This document shows, one piece after another, positions 1 through 11,691 of a stretch of 64,000 nt of DNA. Source of the DNA: Streptomyces sp. NRRL WC-3626 (lineage in GTDB: Bacteria; Actinomycetota; Actinomycetes; Streptomycetales; Streptomycetaceae). Location of the stretch: positions 124,001-188,000 of the forward strand of contig NZ_JOCA01000011.1 of the NCBI RefSeq assembly GCF_000718785.1, read 5' to 3'. The position numbers were made by a program, and so were the translations under genes. The notes below the pieces were generated by a model. That model searched no databases and had not been told where the DNA came from. It worked only from the letters and a program-made list of their open reading frames with translations. Position 1 is the stretch's first letter, and each line of letters starts with the position of its first letter.

Positions 1-51
1 GCGCTCCTCGAAGAAGCTCAGCCAGCGGCGGCGGATCTCGGCCGACTCCAT
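1..51 (-). CDS. alaS: Alanyl-tRNA synthetase, 5' end only (partial)
   Basis: Seventeen codons run off the left edge and read MESAEIRRRWLSFFEER, the usual N-terminus of actinobacterial AlaRS, the enzyme that charges tRNA-Ala. The ATG at 51-49 overlaps the TGA of the upstream small gene as ATGA, so the two are probably translationally coupled. No catalytic motif lies inside the window. The identification rests on the N-terminal sequence and on the familiar order rpsD, DUF948, DUF6167, alaS. Confidence 0.85.
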   Translation of the reverse strand, partial: MESAEIRRRWLSFFEER

Positions 52-428
52 CAGTGGTCCTCATTCCGGTTGTACGGGTGCGTCGGGTACGTCTGGCGCG
101 GCTCGAGTGCCGGGCCCTCGACGTACTTGGTGCTGTTGCGGTTCTCGATGACGGCGTAGCCGCGGGCCGCGGGGAGTTCACGGTCGACGGGGGCGGCAAG
201 GCCGAGCGCGTCGCCGAGTTCGGCCTCGCGCCGGTCCATGTGGTCGCGGACCTCGAGCGCGAAGTCCACAGCCCGGTCCTTGAGCCGGCCGCCGGCCTCG
301 ATCGCCTTGTTCGCCGCGGTGACGGCGAGGTTCTCGGGCGTCAGCTGCTTGAGCTTGTGGTTGACCTTGGTGGTGGCCCACACTCCGGCGGCGACGCCGG
401 TGGTGAACCAGAACGTTCGGCGGAACAT
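51..428 (-). CDS. Small conserved membrane-anchored protein (DUF6167-like)
   Basis: This 125-residue protein begins with a short hydrophobic stretch (FWFTTGVAAGVWA, about residues 7-19) after MFRRT, which suggests an inner-membrane anchor. A charged helical segment (about 20-75) and a polar tail follow. It matches in length and position the small DUF6167-type protein found between a DUF948 protein and alaS in actinobacteria. The function is unknown. Its stop overlaps the alaS start and it begins 7 nt after the DUF948 gene, so all three look co-transcribed. Confidence 0.75.
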   Translation of the reverse strand: MFRRTFWFTTGVAAGVWATTKVNHKLKQLTPENLAVTAANKAIEAGGRLKDRAVDFALEVRDHMDRREAELGDALGLAAPVDRELPAARGYAVIENRNSTKYVEGPALEPRQTYPTHPYNRNEDH

Positions 429-435
429 CGCTGGG

Positions 436-879
436 TCAGTCCTTCTTTCCCCGGGTCCGCTTTTCCCGCCGCGCGCCCGGTACCGTGCGGCCCACGATCA
501 CGTCGCGCCGCGACCGCTCGGCCGGGGCGTCGTCCTTGCGGCCGCTGACGGCGCGGCGCACGCCGTAGCCGAAGGCGGCGACCTTGACCAGGGGGCCGCC
601 GAAGGTGGAGGCCACGGTGGTCGACAGCGCGGAGGCGTTGGAGGTGACCTCCTGGACGTCGGAGGCGATCGCGTCGACCCGCTCGATCTGGGTCTGCGCG
701 GACCGCACCGCCGCGGAGGCGTCCGCCAGCAGGGGGACGGCCTGGTCGGTCACGTCCGCCACCAGCCTGGTGGTCGCCCGGAGCGTCTGGGCCAGCCTCG
801 CGAGCGCGACCGCGAGGAAGGAGACCAGGATCGCCCAGAACACGGCCACCAGGATTCCGGCCACCTCGCCACCGGACAC
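436..879 (-). CDS. DUF948-domain membrane protein
   Basis: This protein of about 147 residues has one N-terminal transmembrane helix (VAGILVAVFWAILVSFLAVAL) followed by an amphipathic, apparently coiled-coil region (about residues 25-75) and a basic tail. That is the layout of the DUF948 family, whose role is unknown. I prefer the GTG at 879 (VSGGEV): it starts just before the membrane helix and has a GGGAG about 12 nt upstream. The ATG at 915 has no ribosome-binding site. It precedes the DUF6167-like gene in a likely operon ending in alaS. Confidence 0.75.
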   Translation of the reverse strand: MSGGEVAGILVAVFWAILVSFLAVALARLAQTLRATTRLVADVTDQAVPLLADASAAVRSAQTQIERVDAIASDVQEVTSNASALSTTVASTFGGPLVKVAAFGYGVRRAVSGRKDDAPAERSRRDVIVGRTVPGARREKRTRGKKD

Positions 880-1080
880 TGTGTGCACCCGCTCCCTTGA
901 AACGCGCCTGAACATCGAGAAAAGTCGTGCGCCCGAGCCTATCGCGCCGGTGACGGGACTCCGTACCGGATTACCGTCCGCCGCGGGTGGAGTCGCGGGA
1001 AGAGACGACGAACCCGCCGCCTCGCCCGCCCACAGGGGGCGGGGAGACGGCGGGCTCGGGATACCGCGCGCCTGCTGGGG

Positions 1081-1695
1081 TCAGCGGGCGTAGTACTCGA
1101 CGACGAGCTGCTCGTCGCAGATCACCGGGATCTCCTTGCGGTTCGGCTCGCGGTCCAGGCGGAACGCCAGGGACTTGAGGTTCACCTGGAGGTAGCGCGG
1201 GGTCTCACCGTCGGGGGCGAAGCCGCCTTCACGGGCGATCGTGAAGAGGGTCTTCTCCTTGCTGCGCTCACGGACCTGCACCACGTCGTCCGGGCGGACA
1301 CGGAAGGAGGGCTTGTCGACCTTCTTGCCGTTGACCTGGATGTGGCCGTGCACGACCATCTGACGGGCCTGGTAGATCGTGCGGGCGATGCCCGAACGCA
1401 GAACCAGGGCGTCGAGACGGCGCTCCAGCTCGATGACCAGGGCCTCACCGGTCTTCATCGTGGTCTTCGCGGCACGCTCGTAGGCGCGAACGAGCTGGCG
1501 CTCGGACACGTCGTACTGCGCGCGCAGACGCTGCTTCTCCAGCAGACGGACCTTGTAGTCCGAGTTCTGCTTGCGGCCACGACCGTGCTCACCCGGCGGG
1601 TAGGGACGGGCCTCGAAGTACTTGACGGCCTTGGGGGTCAGCGCGATGCCGAGGGCACGCGACTTCTTGACCTTGGGGCGGGGCTGGTTCGCCAC
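1081..1695 (-). CDS. rpsD: 30S ribosomal protein S4
   Basis: This 204-residue S4 is a primary 16S rRNA-binding protein that nucleates 30S assembly. The N-terminal S4 domain (about 1-95) is followed by the S4 RNA-binding domain (about 96-160, [13 protein letters not shown]). The C-terminus ends VVEYYAR. The N-terminal four-cysteine zinc site of many bacterial S4 proteins is absent; the only cysteine is near the C-terminus. This is the zinc-independent form. The gene stands alone rather than in an alpha operon, as usual in Streptomyces, with a leader of nearly 300 nt that could carry autoregulation. Confidence 0.97.
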   Translation of the reverse strand: MANQPRPKVKKSRALGIALTPKAVKYFEARPYPPGEHGRGRKQNSDYKVRLLEKQRLRAQYDVSERQLVRAYERAAKTTMKTGEALVIELERRLDALVLRSGIARTIYQARQMVVHGHIQVNGKKVDKPSFRVRPDDVVQVRERSKEKTLFTIAREGGFAPDGETPRYLQVNLKSLAFRLDREPNRKEIPVICDEQLVVEYYAR

Positions 1696-1995
1696 TTCTT
1701 TTCCTTTTCCTTTTCGGCTGCCTCAGGGTTACGGGAGGTCGCATCCGCAGCCGGGGATTTCCCCTCGGGTCGGTGAGGACCCGGTGGGCAGCCGCTCCCT
1801 GGTCTGGGCACATACGTGCAGCACACGAACGGCCCACCGACCGGTCCCTGGACTTACGGGGTGGTGGTGGGCTGCCCGCGACACCTACGACGGTGCGCGA
1901 CGCTCCTGGATCGAAGGATCCGGCTGGATGTCCCGCCTGAGGCGCCGACCGGGGCCGGACACGGGACTCAGCACTGCGGAGAGTCTACAGGGTGG
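1696..1995 (-). promoter_or_regulatory. rpsD upstream region / long leader
   Basis: This 300-nt stretch between rarA and rpsD holds no credible gene. On the minus strand a TAGACT sequence (complement of 1982-1987) is a plausible -10 element close to the rarA stop. Its use would give a leader of about 280 nt before rpsD. An AG-rich Shine-Dalgarno-like tract precedes the ATG. A structured S4-binding leader is possible, but I could not assign a known motif. Confidence 0.35.
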
Positions 1996-3351
1996 TCAGG
2001 ACCGCTTCCGACCGAGGTGCTTCCTGGTCCACTCCACCGCGTCCGCGTATCTCGCCTCCGCGCCGTGCCGGGTGGGCTCGTAGTACGTGCGGTCCTTGAG
2101 GGCGTCCGGCGCGTACTGCTGGGCGGCGATGCCCTCGGGCAGGTCGTGCGGGTAGGTGTAGCCCTTGCCGTGCCCCAGCTTGGTCGCGCCCTTGTAGTGG
2201 CTGTCCCGCAGATGCGACGGCACGGGTCCGGCCAGTCCCTTGCGTACGTCGTCCAGGGCGGCGCCGATCGCGGTGGTGGCCGCGTTGGACTTGGGGGCCA
2301 GTGCGAGGGCGATGGTGGCGTGGCTGAGGGTGAGGGCCGCCTCGGGGAAACCGATCATGGCGACGGCCTGGGCGGCGGCGACCGCGATGGGCAGCGCGCC
2401 CGGGTCGGCGAGGCCGATGTCCTCGCTGGCGGAGATCATCAGGCGGCGGGCGATGAAGCGGGGGTCCTCACCGGCTTCGATCATGCGGGCCAGGTAGTGC
2501 AGGGCTGCGTCCACGTCGGAGCCGCGGATGGATTTGATCAGGGCGCTGGCGACGTCGTAGTGCTGGTCGCCGTCGCGGTCGTACTTCACCGCGGCCCGGT
2601 CGACCGTCTCCTCCAGCGTGGCCAGGGTGATCGACGCCTCGCCCTTGTCCAGCGCGGCTCCGGCGGCGGCCTCCAGGGCGGTGAGCGCGCGGCGGGCGTC
2701 GCCGCCCGCGATCCGCAGGAAGTGGTTCTCGGTGTCCCCGGGGAGCGTGACGGCGCCCTTCAGGCCCCGCTCGTCGGTGAGGGCGCGCTTCAGCAGGTCC
2801 CGGACGTCGTCGTCGGTGAGCGGTTCGAGGGTGAGGAGGAGGGAGCGGGAGAGCAGCGGGGAGATGACCGAGAAGTAGGGGTTCTCGGTGGTGGCGGCGA
2901 TCAGGGTGACCCAGCGGTTCTCCACGGCGGGGAGCAGGGAGTCCTGCTGGGCCTTGCTGAAGCGGTGGATCTCGTCGAGGAAGAGGAGGGTCTCCTGGCC
3001 GTACCCGCCGGCGGCGCGGCGGGCGCCGTCGATGACCGTACGGACCTCCTTGACGCCCGCGGTGATCGCCGACAGTTCGACGAAGCGCTTGTTGGTGGCC
3101 TTGGAGACGACGTAGGCGAGGGTCGTCTTGCCGGTGCCGGGCGGGCCCCAGAGGATCACCGAGGAGGGCCCGGCGGGGCCCGAGGTTCCCTCGCCGACGA
3201 GTCTGCGCAGGGGGGATCCCGGCTTCAGCAGGTGTTGCTGGCCCACCACCTCGTCGAGGGTGCGCGGGCGCATCCGGACCGCCAGGGGACTGCCGGTCGG
3301 ATCCTTCTCCTGGCGTTCTTCGGCTGCGGCGGTGAACAGGTCGGGCTCCAC
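1996..3351 (-). CDS. rarA: Replication-associated recombination protein A (RarA/MgsA AAA+ ATPase)
   Basis: This 451-residue AAA+ ATPase is related to clamp loaders and acts at stalled replication forks. Walker [10 protein letters not shown] is at about residues 69-77, Walker [11 protein letters not shown] at about 121-130, and a sensor/arginine-finger region ([19 protein letters not shown]) follows. The C-terminal half carries the helical tetramerisation region of the family ([25 protein letters not shown]). The start is GTG at 3351 (VEPDLF), with only weak Shine-Dalgarno support. It lies between the VKOR-like gene and rpsD on the same strand. Confidence 0.93.
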   Translation of the reverse strand: MEPDLFTAAAEERQEKDPTGSPLAVRMRPRTLDEVVGQQHLLKPGSPLRRLVGEGTSGPAGPSSVILWGPPGTGKTTLAYVVSKATNKRFVELSAITAGVKEVRTVIDGARRAAGGYGQETLLFLDEIHRFSKAQQDSLLPAVENRWVTLIAATTENPYFSVISPLLSRSLLLTLEPLTDDDVRDLLKRALTDERGLKGAVTLPGDTENHFLRIAGGDARRALTALEAAAGAALDKGEASITLATLEETVDRAAVKYDRDGDQHYDVASALIKSIRGSDVDAALHYLARMIEAGEDPRFIARRLMISASEDIGLADPGALPIAVAAAQAVAMIGFPEAALTLSHATIALALAPKSNAATTAIGAALDDVRKGLAGPVPSHLRDSHYKGATKLGHGKGYTYPHDLPEGIAAQQYAPDALKDRTYYEPTRHGAEARYADAVEWTRKHLGRKRS

Positions 3352-3395
3352 GCTGAAACCCTAAGCCACCCCACCGACAACGCCCCGCCGGGTGA

Positions 3396-4064
3396 TCAGC
3401 TGGTCCAGAACTCCCACCAGCGGGTCAGGATCAGCATGCCGATGATGCCGATGTGCAGGACCGGCATGACCCAGGTGAACTCGCCGAAGAAGCTCTTCAG
3501 CCAGCCGGGGGCGGGCAGGAAGCCCTGGCGGACGTTGAACGACGTCACGTACCAGAACATGATGATCGTGGCGACCCAGGCCAGGCAGCACCACAGGCAC
3601 AGGGCGTTGATCCGGTACAGCGACTGGAACATCAGCCAGGCGCAGAAGACGACGCCGAAGAGCGTGCCCGCGTTGAGCGTGAGCCAGTACCAGCGCGGGA
3701 AGCGGGCCCGGGCGAGCAGGCTCATGCCGACGCAGACGACGATGCCGTAGGTGACGAGGCCGAGCATCGGGTTGGGGAAGCCGAAGACGGACGCCTGGTC
3801 GCTCTCCATGACACTGCCGCAGGAGACGACGGGGTTGAGGCTGCAGCCGGGGACGAAGGTCTCGCCCTTGACCTTGGCCTCGAGCAGTTTGAACTTGTCG
3901 AGCGTGATCACCCAGGCGGCGAGTACACCGGCGGCACCGGTGATCACCAGGAGCAGGGCGAAGGCCCGGCTCGCGCCTTCCGTGCGCGGCGCGGAGGCGG
4001 TGCGCCGCGGTGCGGCCGAGGGCTCGGGCTCCATGTCGACGTCCCTGACTGTCGTCTTGCTCAT
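3396..4064 (-). CDS. Vitamin K epoxide reductase (VKOR) family membrane protein
   Basis: This protein of about 222 residues has four to five transmembrane helices. It carries the VKOR active-site CxxC (ALCLWCCLAW, final third) and the luminal-loop cysteines in PGCSLNPVVSCGSVMESD. Bacterial VKOR reoxidises a DsbA-like periplasmic partner using quinone, so it supports disulfide formation in exported proteins. Unlike many homologues there is no fused thioredoxin domain. I place the start at ATG 4064 (MSKTTVRD) because the longer reading frame upstream is compositionally unlike the protein. The gene is 44 nt upstream of rarA. Confidence 0.85.
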   Translation of the reverse strand: MSKTTVRDVDMEPEPSAAPRRTASAPRTEGASRAFALLLVITGAAGVLAAWVITLDKFKLLEAKVKGETFVPGCSLNPVVSCGSVMESDQASVFGFPNPMLGLVTYGIVVCVGMSLLARARFPRWYWLTLNAGTLFGVVFCAWLMFQSLYRINALCLWCCLAWVATIIMFWYVTSFNVRQGFLPAPGWLKSFFGEFTWVMPVLHIGIIGMLILTRWWEFWTS

Positions 4065-4259
4065 CACGCCGATTCCGTCACTGGAGAGTGTGGACCTGCT
4101 TCGGGCAGGGGCCATTGTGCCGCACGGAGCTGTGGGTGCGCCGTTGTGCGGGCATAAGGACATACCGGGGTTCGCCCGTGGGCGTGGGGTTTCGGCCGAT
4201 CCCTGTGGGAGGGCCGTACACACGATCCCTTCCGGGTCATCCGGCCGGGTGACGGCGAA

Positions 4260-4291
4260 GGCGCCGGTGCCCCGCGCGGGGCACCGGCGCC
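4260..4291 (-). terminator. Perfect 14-bp hairpin downstream of hisS
   Basis: The two 14-base arms GGCGCCGGTGCCCC and GGGGCACCGGCGCC enclose a 4-base loop (GCGC). The hairpin lies 18 nt past the hisS stop and separates hisS from the VKOR gene on the same strand. There is no U-tract, as is common for Streptomyces terminators. Confidence 0.75.
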
Positions 4292-4309
4292 TCGGTGGGT
4301 GCGTGGGGC

Positions 4310-5572
4310 TCAGCCGAGCCGTGACTCCAGTTCCGCCACGATCTCGTTGACGCCGACCGCCGACTGCTCGCCGGACTCCATGTCCTTGAGCTGGACCACG
4401 CCCTCGGCGAGGTCGCGCTCGCCGAGCACCAGGGCGTAGCGGGCGCCCGAGCGGTTGGCGGCCTTCATCGCCGCCTTGAGACCCTTGGCGCCGTACGAGA
4501 AGTCCGCGGCCACGCCGTTCTTGCGCAGCTCGGTGACCTTGGCGAACAGCACCCGGCGGGCCTCCTCGCCGAGCGGGACGGCGAACACGCTGGTGGTGGT
4601 GGGGAGTTCGAGCTCGACCCCCTCCGCCTCCAGGGCCAGCACGGTGCGGTCGACGCCGAGGGCCCAGCCGACGGACGGCAGCGCGGGGCCGCCGATCATC
4701 TCGGACAGTCCGTCGTAGCGGCCGCCGCCGCCCACCGCGGACTGGGAGCCGAGGCCGTCGTGGACGAACTCGAAGGTGGTGCGCGTGTAGTAGTCCAGTC
4801 CGCGCACCAGCTTGGCGTCGTCCTCGAAGGAGACGCCCGCCGCCGTGATCAGTTCACGGACCTCCTCGTGGTACGCCTTGCAGGCGTCGCAGAGGTAGTC
4901 CCGCAGCAGGGGCGCGCCGGTGAGCTGCTTCTGCACCGACTCGCGCTTGTCGTCCAGGACGCGCAGCGGGTTGATCTCGGCGCGGCGCAGCGTGTCCTCG
5001 TCCAGGTCGAGTCCGCGCAGGAAGTCCTGGAGCGCGGCCCGGTACACGGGACGGCACTCCTTGTCGCCGAGGCTGTTGAGCAGGATGCGGAAGTTCTGCA
5101 GGCCCAGCGAGCGGTACGCCTGGTCGGCGAGGATGATCAGCTCGGCGTCGAGTGCCGGGTCCTCCGCGCCGATCGCCTCGGCGCCCACCTGCGAGAAGTG
5201 GCGGTAACGGCCCTTCTGGGGGCGCTCGTAGCGGTAGTACGAGCCGGAGTACCAGAGCTTGACCGGGAGGTTGCCCGCCTTGTGCAGGTTGGCCTCCAGG
5301 GCGGCGCGCAGCACGGAGGCGGTGCCCTCGGGGCGCAGGGCGAGCCGGTCGCCGCCCTTGGTCTCGAAGGCGTACATCTCCTTGGTGACGATGTCGGTGG
5401 ACTCGCCGACACCGCGCGCGAACAGCTCGACGCTCTCGAAGCCGGGCGTCTCGATGTAGCCGTAGCCGGCGCCCCGCAGCGGCGCGGCGATGGCCTCGCG
5501 GACGGCGAGGTACGTGGCGCTGTCCGGCGGGATCAGGTCGTAGGTGCCCCTGGGGGCCTTGAAGGTGCTCAC
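4310..5572 (-). CDS. hisS: Histidyl-tRNA synthetase
   Basis: This 420-residue class II synthetase attaches histidine to tRNA-His. Motif 2 is [18 protein letters not shown], the HisRS signature [14 protein letters not shown] is in the middle, and motif 3 is [10 protein letters not shown]. The C-terminal anticodon-binding domain starts near [11 protein letters not shown] use GTG 5572 ([13 protein letters not shown]), which is the normal HisRS N-terminus; the upstream extension is proline/arginine-rich shadow sequence. It follows the MBL-fold hydrolase by 11 nt, so the two are likely co-transcribed, and it ends at a strong hairpin. Confidence 0.96.
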   Translation of the reverse strand: MSTFKAPRGTYDLIPPDSATYLAVREAIAAPLRGAGYGYIETPGFESVELFARGVGESTDIVTKEMYAFETKGGDRLALRPEGTASVLRAALEANLHKAGNLPVKLWYSGSYYRYERPQKGRYRHFSQVGAEAIGAEDPALDAELIILADQAYRSLGLQNFRILLNSLGDKECRPVYRAALQDFLRGLDLDEDTLRRAEINPLRVLDDKRESVQKQLTGAPLLRDYLCDACKAYHEEVRELITAAGVSFEDDAKLVRGLDYYTRTTFEFVHDGLGSQSAVGGGGRYDGLSEMIGGPALPSVGWALGVDRTVLALEAEGVELELPTTTSVFAVPLGEEARRVLFAKVTELRKNGVAADFSYGAKGLKAAMKAANRSGARYALVLGERDLAEGVVQLKDMESGEQSAVGVNEIVAELESRLG

Positions 5573-5583
5573 GGAAGGTCTCG

Positions 5584-6300
5584 TCACATTCCTCGTCGGG
5601 GAGCCTCGGTGGCGCCGCGTTCTTGACGGTCTGCCGCCACCTGCCGCAGATACGGGTTGGTGGCGCGCTCCTGGCCGATGGTCGTCTGGGGGCCGTGGCC
5701 GGACAGCACCACGGTCGAGTCGTCGAGCGGCAGGCACACGCGTGCCAGCGAGTCGAGCATCTCGGCCATGTCACCGCCGGGCAGGTCGGTGCGTCCGATG
5801 GAGCCGGCGAACAGCAGGTCGCCCGAGAAGAAGACGGGCGGGATGTCCGCCGCCTCGGGCAGGCCGAAGGTCACCGACCCCTTGGTATGGCCCGGCGCGT
5901 GGGACACGGTCAGTTCCAGACCGGCCAGCCCCAGCTTCGCGCCGTCGGTGAGCTCCTTGACGTCGTCCGGCTCCCCCACCGTCAGCTCGCCCATCAGCGG
6001 CATGCCGATGGCGCGTCCGATGCCCTTCTCGGGGTCGCTCATCATGTACCGGTCCCCGGGGTGGATCCAGGCCGGTACGCCGTGCGCTCCGCACACCGGG
6101 ACGACCGAGGCGACATGGTCGATGTGGCCGTGGGTGAGGACGACGGCGACGGGCTTGAGCCGGTGCTTGCGGACCGCCTCCGCGACGCCGTCGGCGGCCT
6201 GATGGCCGGGGTCGATGATCACGCACTCCTCACCGGCGGCGGGGGCGACGAGATAACAGTTCGTCCCCCAGGCCCCGGCGGGGAACCCGGCAATGAGCAC
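5584..6300 (-). CDS. MBL-fold metallohydrolase (glyoxalase II-like)
   Basis: This 238-residue protein has the zinc-binding motif THGHIDH (about residues 56-62). Later metal ligands are in [16 protein letters not shown] and LSGHGPQTT. This is the set expected of the glyoxalase II/YcbL branch of metallo-beta-lactamase-fold hydrolases, cytosolic thioester or ester hydrolases. The true substrate cannot be read from sequence. It lies directly upstream of hisS with an 11-nt gap, an arrangement common in actinobacteria, and diverges from the cyclophilin gene. Confidence 0.85.
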   Translation of the reverse strand: MLIAGFPAGAWGTNCYLVAPAAGEECVIIDPGHQAADGVAEAVRKHRLKPVAVVLTHGHIDHVASVVPVCGAHGVPAWIHPGDRYMMSDPEKGIGRAIGMPLMGELTVGEPDDVKELTDGAKLGLAGLELTVSHAPGHTKGSVTFGLPEAADIPPVFFSGDLLFAGSIGRTDLPGGDMAEMLDSLARVCLPLDDSTVVLSGHGPQTTIGQERATNPYLRQVAADRQERGATEAPRRGM

Positions 6301-6485
6301 GATCGTCCTTCGTTGTGCGGATACGGGAGGCTTGCGACGGGGCTGCGCCCGTGGTCAGAGCCTACCGGCGCTGCCGATTCCTCAGCGAACCCATATACGG
6401 TACGGGGCACACGCAGGCGGCCGGCATCACCGCACGCACGCACGCGTACCGGCCGGTACACGAGACGCATTGAGGAGAGAACCCG
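6301..6485. promoter_or_regulatory. Divergent promoter region, hydrolase/hisS versus cyclophilin
   Basis: This 185-bp gap between divergent genes should contain promoters for both. On the plus side GAGGAG at about 6472-6477 is a clear ribosome-binding site for the cyclophilin GTG start. I could not assign -10/-35 pairs with confidence. Confidence 0.4.
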
Positions 6486-7307
6486 GTGGTCAGCCAGGAA
6501 CAGCGGCGGCGTCAGCTCGCCCGGGAGAAGTTCTTGCGGCAGCAGCAGCGGCGCACTCAGGCGCGGCGGAAGTCGCGGATGCGCACCTCGGTGATCGCGT
6601 CCGTGCTCGGTGTGATCCTCGTGGGCAGCGGCGCGCTGTACGCGACCGGGGCGCTGGAGCAGGACGACGACAAGACCAACGCGAACGCGGAGGTCACGCC
6701 GAGCCCCTCCGCGCCGAGCAAGGCGCCGGACCCCTGCGAGAAGCCCGCGGAGGGCAAGGTCAAGTCGGAGACCTGGAAGAAGGAGCCGGCGATGTCCATC
6801 GACAAGTCGGCGAAGTACACCCTGACGCTGGACACGACCTGTGGCGCCATCGACGTGGACCTGAAGGCGTCGGCGGCCCCGCACACGGTCAACTCGTTCG
6901 ACTTCCTCGCGAACAAGGGCTACTTCGACCACAGCAAGTGCCACCGGCTCACCACGAACGGCATCTACGTGCTGCAGTGCGGTGACCCGACGGGCATGGG
7001 CACCGGCGGTCCCGGCTACACGATCCCGGACGAGAACCTGAAGGACAAAAGCCTGAAGGACAACATCTACCCGGCGGGCACGGTCGCGATGGCCAACACC
7101 GGGCAGAAGGACAGTGGCGGCAGCCAGTTCTTCCTGGTCTACCAGGACAGTCAGCTCCCGCCCAGCTACACACCGTTCGGCACTCTCTCGGACGCCGGCA
7201 TGAAGGTCCTGCAGAAGATCGCCGGGGCCGGAGAGAGCACCGGAGCCGGCGACGGGGCGCCCAACGCGACGGTCGTGATCGACAAGGCGACCGTCACCGA
7301 ATCCTGA
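6486..7307 (+). CDS. Membrane-anchored cyclophilin-type peptidyl-prolyl isomerase
   Basis: This 273-residue protein has a strongly basic, Q/R-rich cytoplasmic N-terminus (about 1-32). One transmembrane helix follows (VIASVLGVILVGSGALYATG, about 36-55), then a Thr/Pro/Ser linker and a cyclophilin domain (about 110-270). Cyclophilin landmarks include KCHRLTTNGIYVLQCGDP, TGGPGYTIPDE, VAMANTGQKDSGGSQFFLVYQD and PFGTL. Facing outward, it probably assists folding of secreted proteins. The start is GTG 6486 (GTG 6489 is also possible) behind GAGGAG. It is followed on the same strand by the DUF349 gene. Confidence 0.9.
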   Translation: MVSQEQRRRQLAREKFLRQQQRRTQARRKSRMRTSVIASVLGVILVGSGALYATGALEQDDDKTNANAEVTPSPSAPSKAPDPCEKPAEGKVKSETWKKEPAMSIDKSAKYTLTLDTTCGAIDVDLKASAAPHTVNSFDFLANKGYFDHSKCHRLTTNGIYVLQCGDPTGMGTGGPGYTIPDENLKDKSLKDNIYPAGTVAMANTGQKDSGGSQFFLVYQDSQLPPSYTPFGTLSDAGMKVLQKIAGAGESTGAGDGAPNATVVIDKATVTES

Positions 7308-7445
7308 CCCCCAACTGCGAAATTTCGGTCGCGCGGGATGCGGACAGGCATCCCGTCGGTCGCCTATGTTGGCCGTGACGAAACTGTGGACGATGCCCGG
7401 GGGAGCTTCGAGGCCCCCTCGACGGCATCATGTGGAGGAGGCGCT

Positions 7446-8675
7446 GTGAGCAGCGACCCGTGGGGCCGCGTCGACGAGACGGGGACCGTGTACGTGCGTA
7501 CGGCCGACGGCGAGCAGGTCGTCGGTTCCTGGCAGGCCGGCTCCCCCGAGGAGGCTCTGGCCTACTTCGAGCGCAAGTACGAAGGCCTGGTTGTCGAGAT
7601 CGGCCTCCTCGAGAAGCGAGTGAAGACCACCGACCTGTCGTCCAAGGACGCCCAGACCGCGATCGGGCATCTGCGCGAGCAGGTGGACGCCCATCACGCG
7701 GTCGGGGACCTGGACGCGCTCAGGGCCCGGCTGGACAAGCTCGTGGAACTGGTGGACGCGCGCCGTGAGGAGCGCAAGGCTCAGCGGGCCAAGCAGTCCG
7801 ACGAGGCGCGGCACGCCAAGGAGGCGCTGGTCGTCGAGGCGGAGGGGCTGGCGCAGTCCGACCAGTGGCGGGCCGCCGGTGAGCGGCTGCGGGCCCTGGT
7901 GGACACCTGGAAGGGCCTGCCGCGGCTGGACCGCAAGTCGGACGACGAGCTGTGGCACCGGTTCTCGCACGCGCGGTCGGCGTTCTCCAAGCGGCGCAAG
8001 CAGCACTTCGCGCAGCTGGACGCGCAGCGCGAGGACGCCCGCCAGGCCAAGGAGCGGCTGGTCGCCGAGGCCGAGTCGCTGTCGAACTCGACGGACTGGG
8101 GGCAGACGGCCGCCCGTTACCGCGAGCTGATGACGGAGTGGAAGGCCGCGGGCCGCGCCCAGCGCGAGCACGAGGACGATCTGTGGAACCGCTTCCGCGG
8201 TGCGCAGGACGTCTTCTTCGCCGCCCGCAGCTCGGTCTTCGCCGAGCGGGACGCGGAGCAGACGGAGAACCTCAAGCTCAAGGAGGAGCTGGCCGGTGAG
8301 GCCGAGAAGCTTCTGCCGATCACGGATCTGAAGGCCGCGCGGGCCGCGTTCCGCGGGATCAACGAGCGCTGGGAGGCCATCGGCCATGTGCCGAGGGACG
8401 CCCGCCCGAAGGTCGAGGGCCGGATGCACACCGTGGAGCGGGCGCTCCAGGAGGCCGAGGAGTCGGAGTGGCGCCGCACGAACCCGGAGGCACGCGCGCG
8501 TGCCGCGGGTCTGACGGGTCAGCTCCAGGCCGCCGTGGACAAGCTGCGGGGCCAGATCGAGCAGGCCAGGGCGCAGGGCAACTCCGCCAAGGCGGACAAG
8601 CTCGAGCGGGAGCTGGCGGGCCGCCAGGCGCTGCTGGACCAGGCGCTGAAGGGTCTGCACGAGTTCGGCGGCTGA
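7446..8675 (+). CDS. DUF349-domain coiled-coil protein
   Basis: This 409-residue, highly charged, mostly helical protein is built from repeated DUF349 units, each with a conserved W and F (for example DTWKGLPRLDRKSDDELWHRFSHA; WKAAGRAQREHEDDLWNRF). It ends in a coiled coil (QIEQARAQGNSAKADKLERE). The molecular role is unknown. I choose GTG 7446 (VSSDPWGR) because GGAGGA lies 7-8 nt upstream; the longer frame begins in non-coding sequence. It converges on relA, separated by a long perfect hairpin. Confidence 0.85.
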   Translation: MSSDPWGRVDETGTVYVRTADGEQVVGSWQAGSPEEALAYFERKYEGLVVEIGLLEKRVKTTDLSSKDAQTAIGHLREQVDAHHAVGDLDALRARLDKLVELVDARREERKAQRAKQSDEARHAKEALVVEAEGLAQSDQWRAAGERLRALVDTWKGLPRLDRKSDDELWHRFSHARSAFSKRRKQHFAQLDAQREDARQAKERLVAEAESLSNSTDWGQTAARYRELMTEWKAAGRAQREHEDDLWNRFRGAQDVFFAARSSVFAERDAEQTENLKLKEELAGEAEKLLPITDLKAARAAFRGINERWEAIGHVPRDARPKVEGRMHTVERALQEAEESEWRRTNPEARARAAGLTGQLQAAVDKLRGQIEQARAQGNSAKADKLERELAGRQALLDQALKGLHEFGG

Positions 8676-8677
8676 GG

Positions 8678-8750
8678 CCGCACGCCGGCACATGGAAGAG
8701 GGGCCCCGTACGCGAAGTACGGGGCCCCTCTTCCATGTGCCGGCGTGCGG
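8678..8750. terminator. 34-bp perfect hairpin between DUF349 gene and relA
   Basis: Arms at 8678-8711 and 8717-8750 are exactly complementary over 34 bases with a 5-base GCGAA loop. The hairpin sits in the 86-bp gap between two convergent genes (stops at 8675 and 8762), so it would terminate transcription in both directions. It is the longest perfect inverted repeat I noticed in the window. Confidence 0.9.
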
Positions 8751-8761
8751 TTGCGGGGTTC

Positions 8762-11281
<2,520 letters not shown>

Positions 11282-11606
11282 GAGGACTCCTCGTGCGCGA
11301 TCCGGGTCCCCCGGTCAGGCTCCGGAGCCCCCATGGTAGCGAGCCCGCGGCCACAGATGCCCTGCGGGCGGATGTGATCCCCCTCCACTCCCGCAACACC
11401 CAGGCCACCCCCCGCATTCCCCGGCGCTCCCCCGAACCCCCTTCCTGCCGCACATCACCGCAGGCCGGCGCCCACACCGGGCCACCGCCCAACCCCGCCT
11501 GGGCGGGCGCGACGGCACCCCGCGAGCGCCCGGCCGCGCGACCCGCACCCGCACCCGCACCCGCACCCGACGGAGCTCGTACGCGTTTCCGCGGGCAGGA
11601 ACCAGA
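11282..11606 (-). promoter_or_regulatory. relA upstream region with hexanucleotide repeat
   Basis: This 325-nt region without a credible gene separates the apt terminator from relA, so it should hold the relA promoter. I could not pick a convincing -10/-35 pair. It is C-rich on the plus strand and includes a short ACCCGC tandem repeat (11541-11570). Confidence 0.4.
11541..11570. repeat. Hexanucleotide microsatellite (ACCCGC)4 plus one variant unit
   Basis: Four exact ACCCGC units are followed by ACCCGA. It lies in the relA upstream region, so slippage would not alter a protein but could move promoter spacing. Confidence 0.85.
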
Positions 11607-11643
11607 GGGCCCGCCCGCGCGGACATGCCGTGCGGGCGGGCCC
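11607..11643 (-). terminator. Terminator hairpin after the secDF-apt operon
   Basis: The outer arms GGGCCCGCCCGC and GCGGGCGGGCCC pair perfectly (11607-11618 with 11632-11643). Four more pairs, including one G-U, close a five-base loop. The hairpin lies 48 nt past the apt stop and before relA on the same strand. Confidence 0.8.
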
Positions 11644-11691
11644 GGAGGAATCCGGACCCGCCCGCTGTGGTGGTGTGCGTCGGCGACGCGG

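Noticed and set aside
11541..11570. Tandem ACCCGC units as a CRISPR or regulatory array
   Set aside because: Too short and direct; it is a simple microsatellite.
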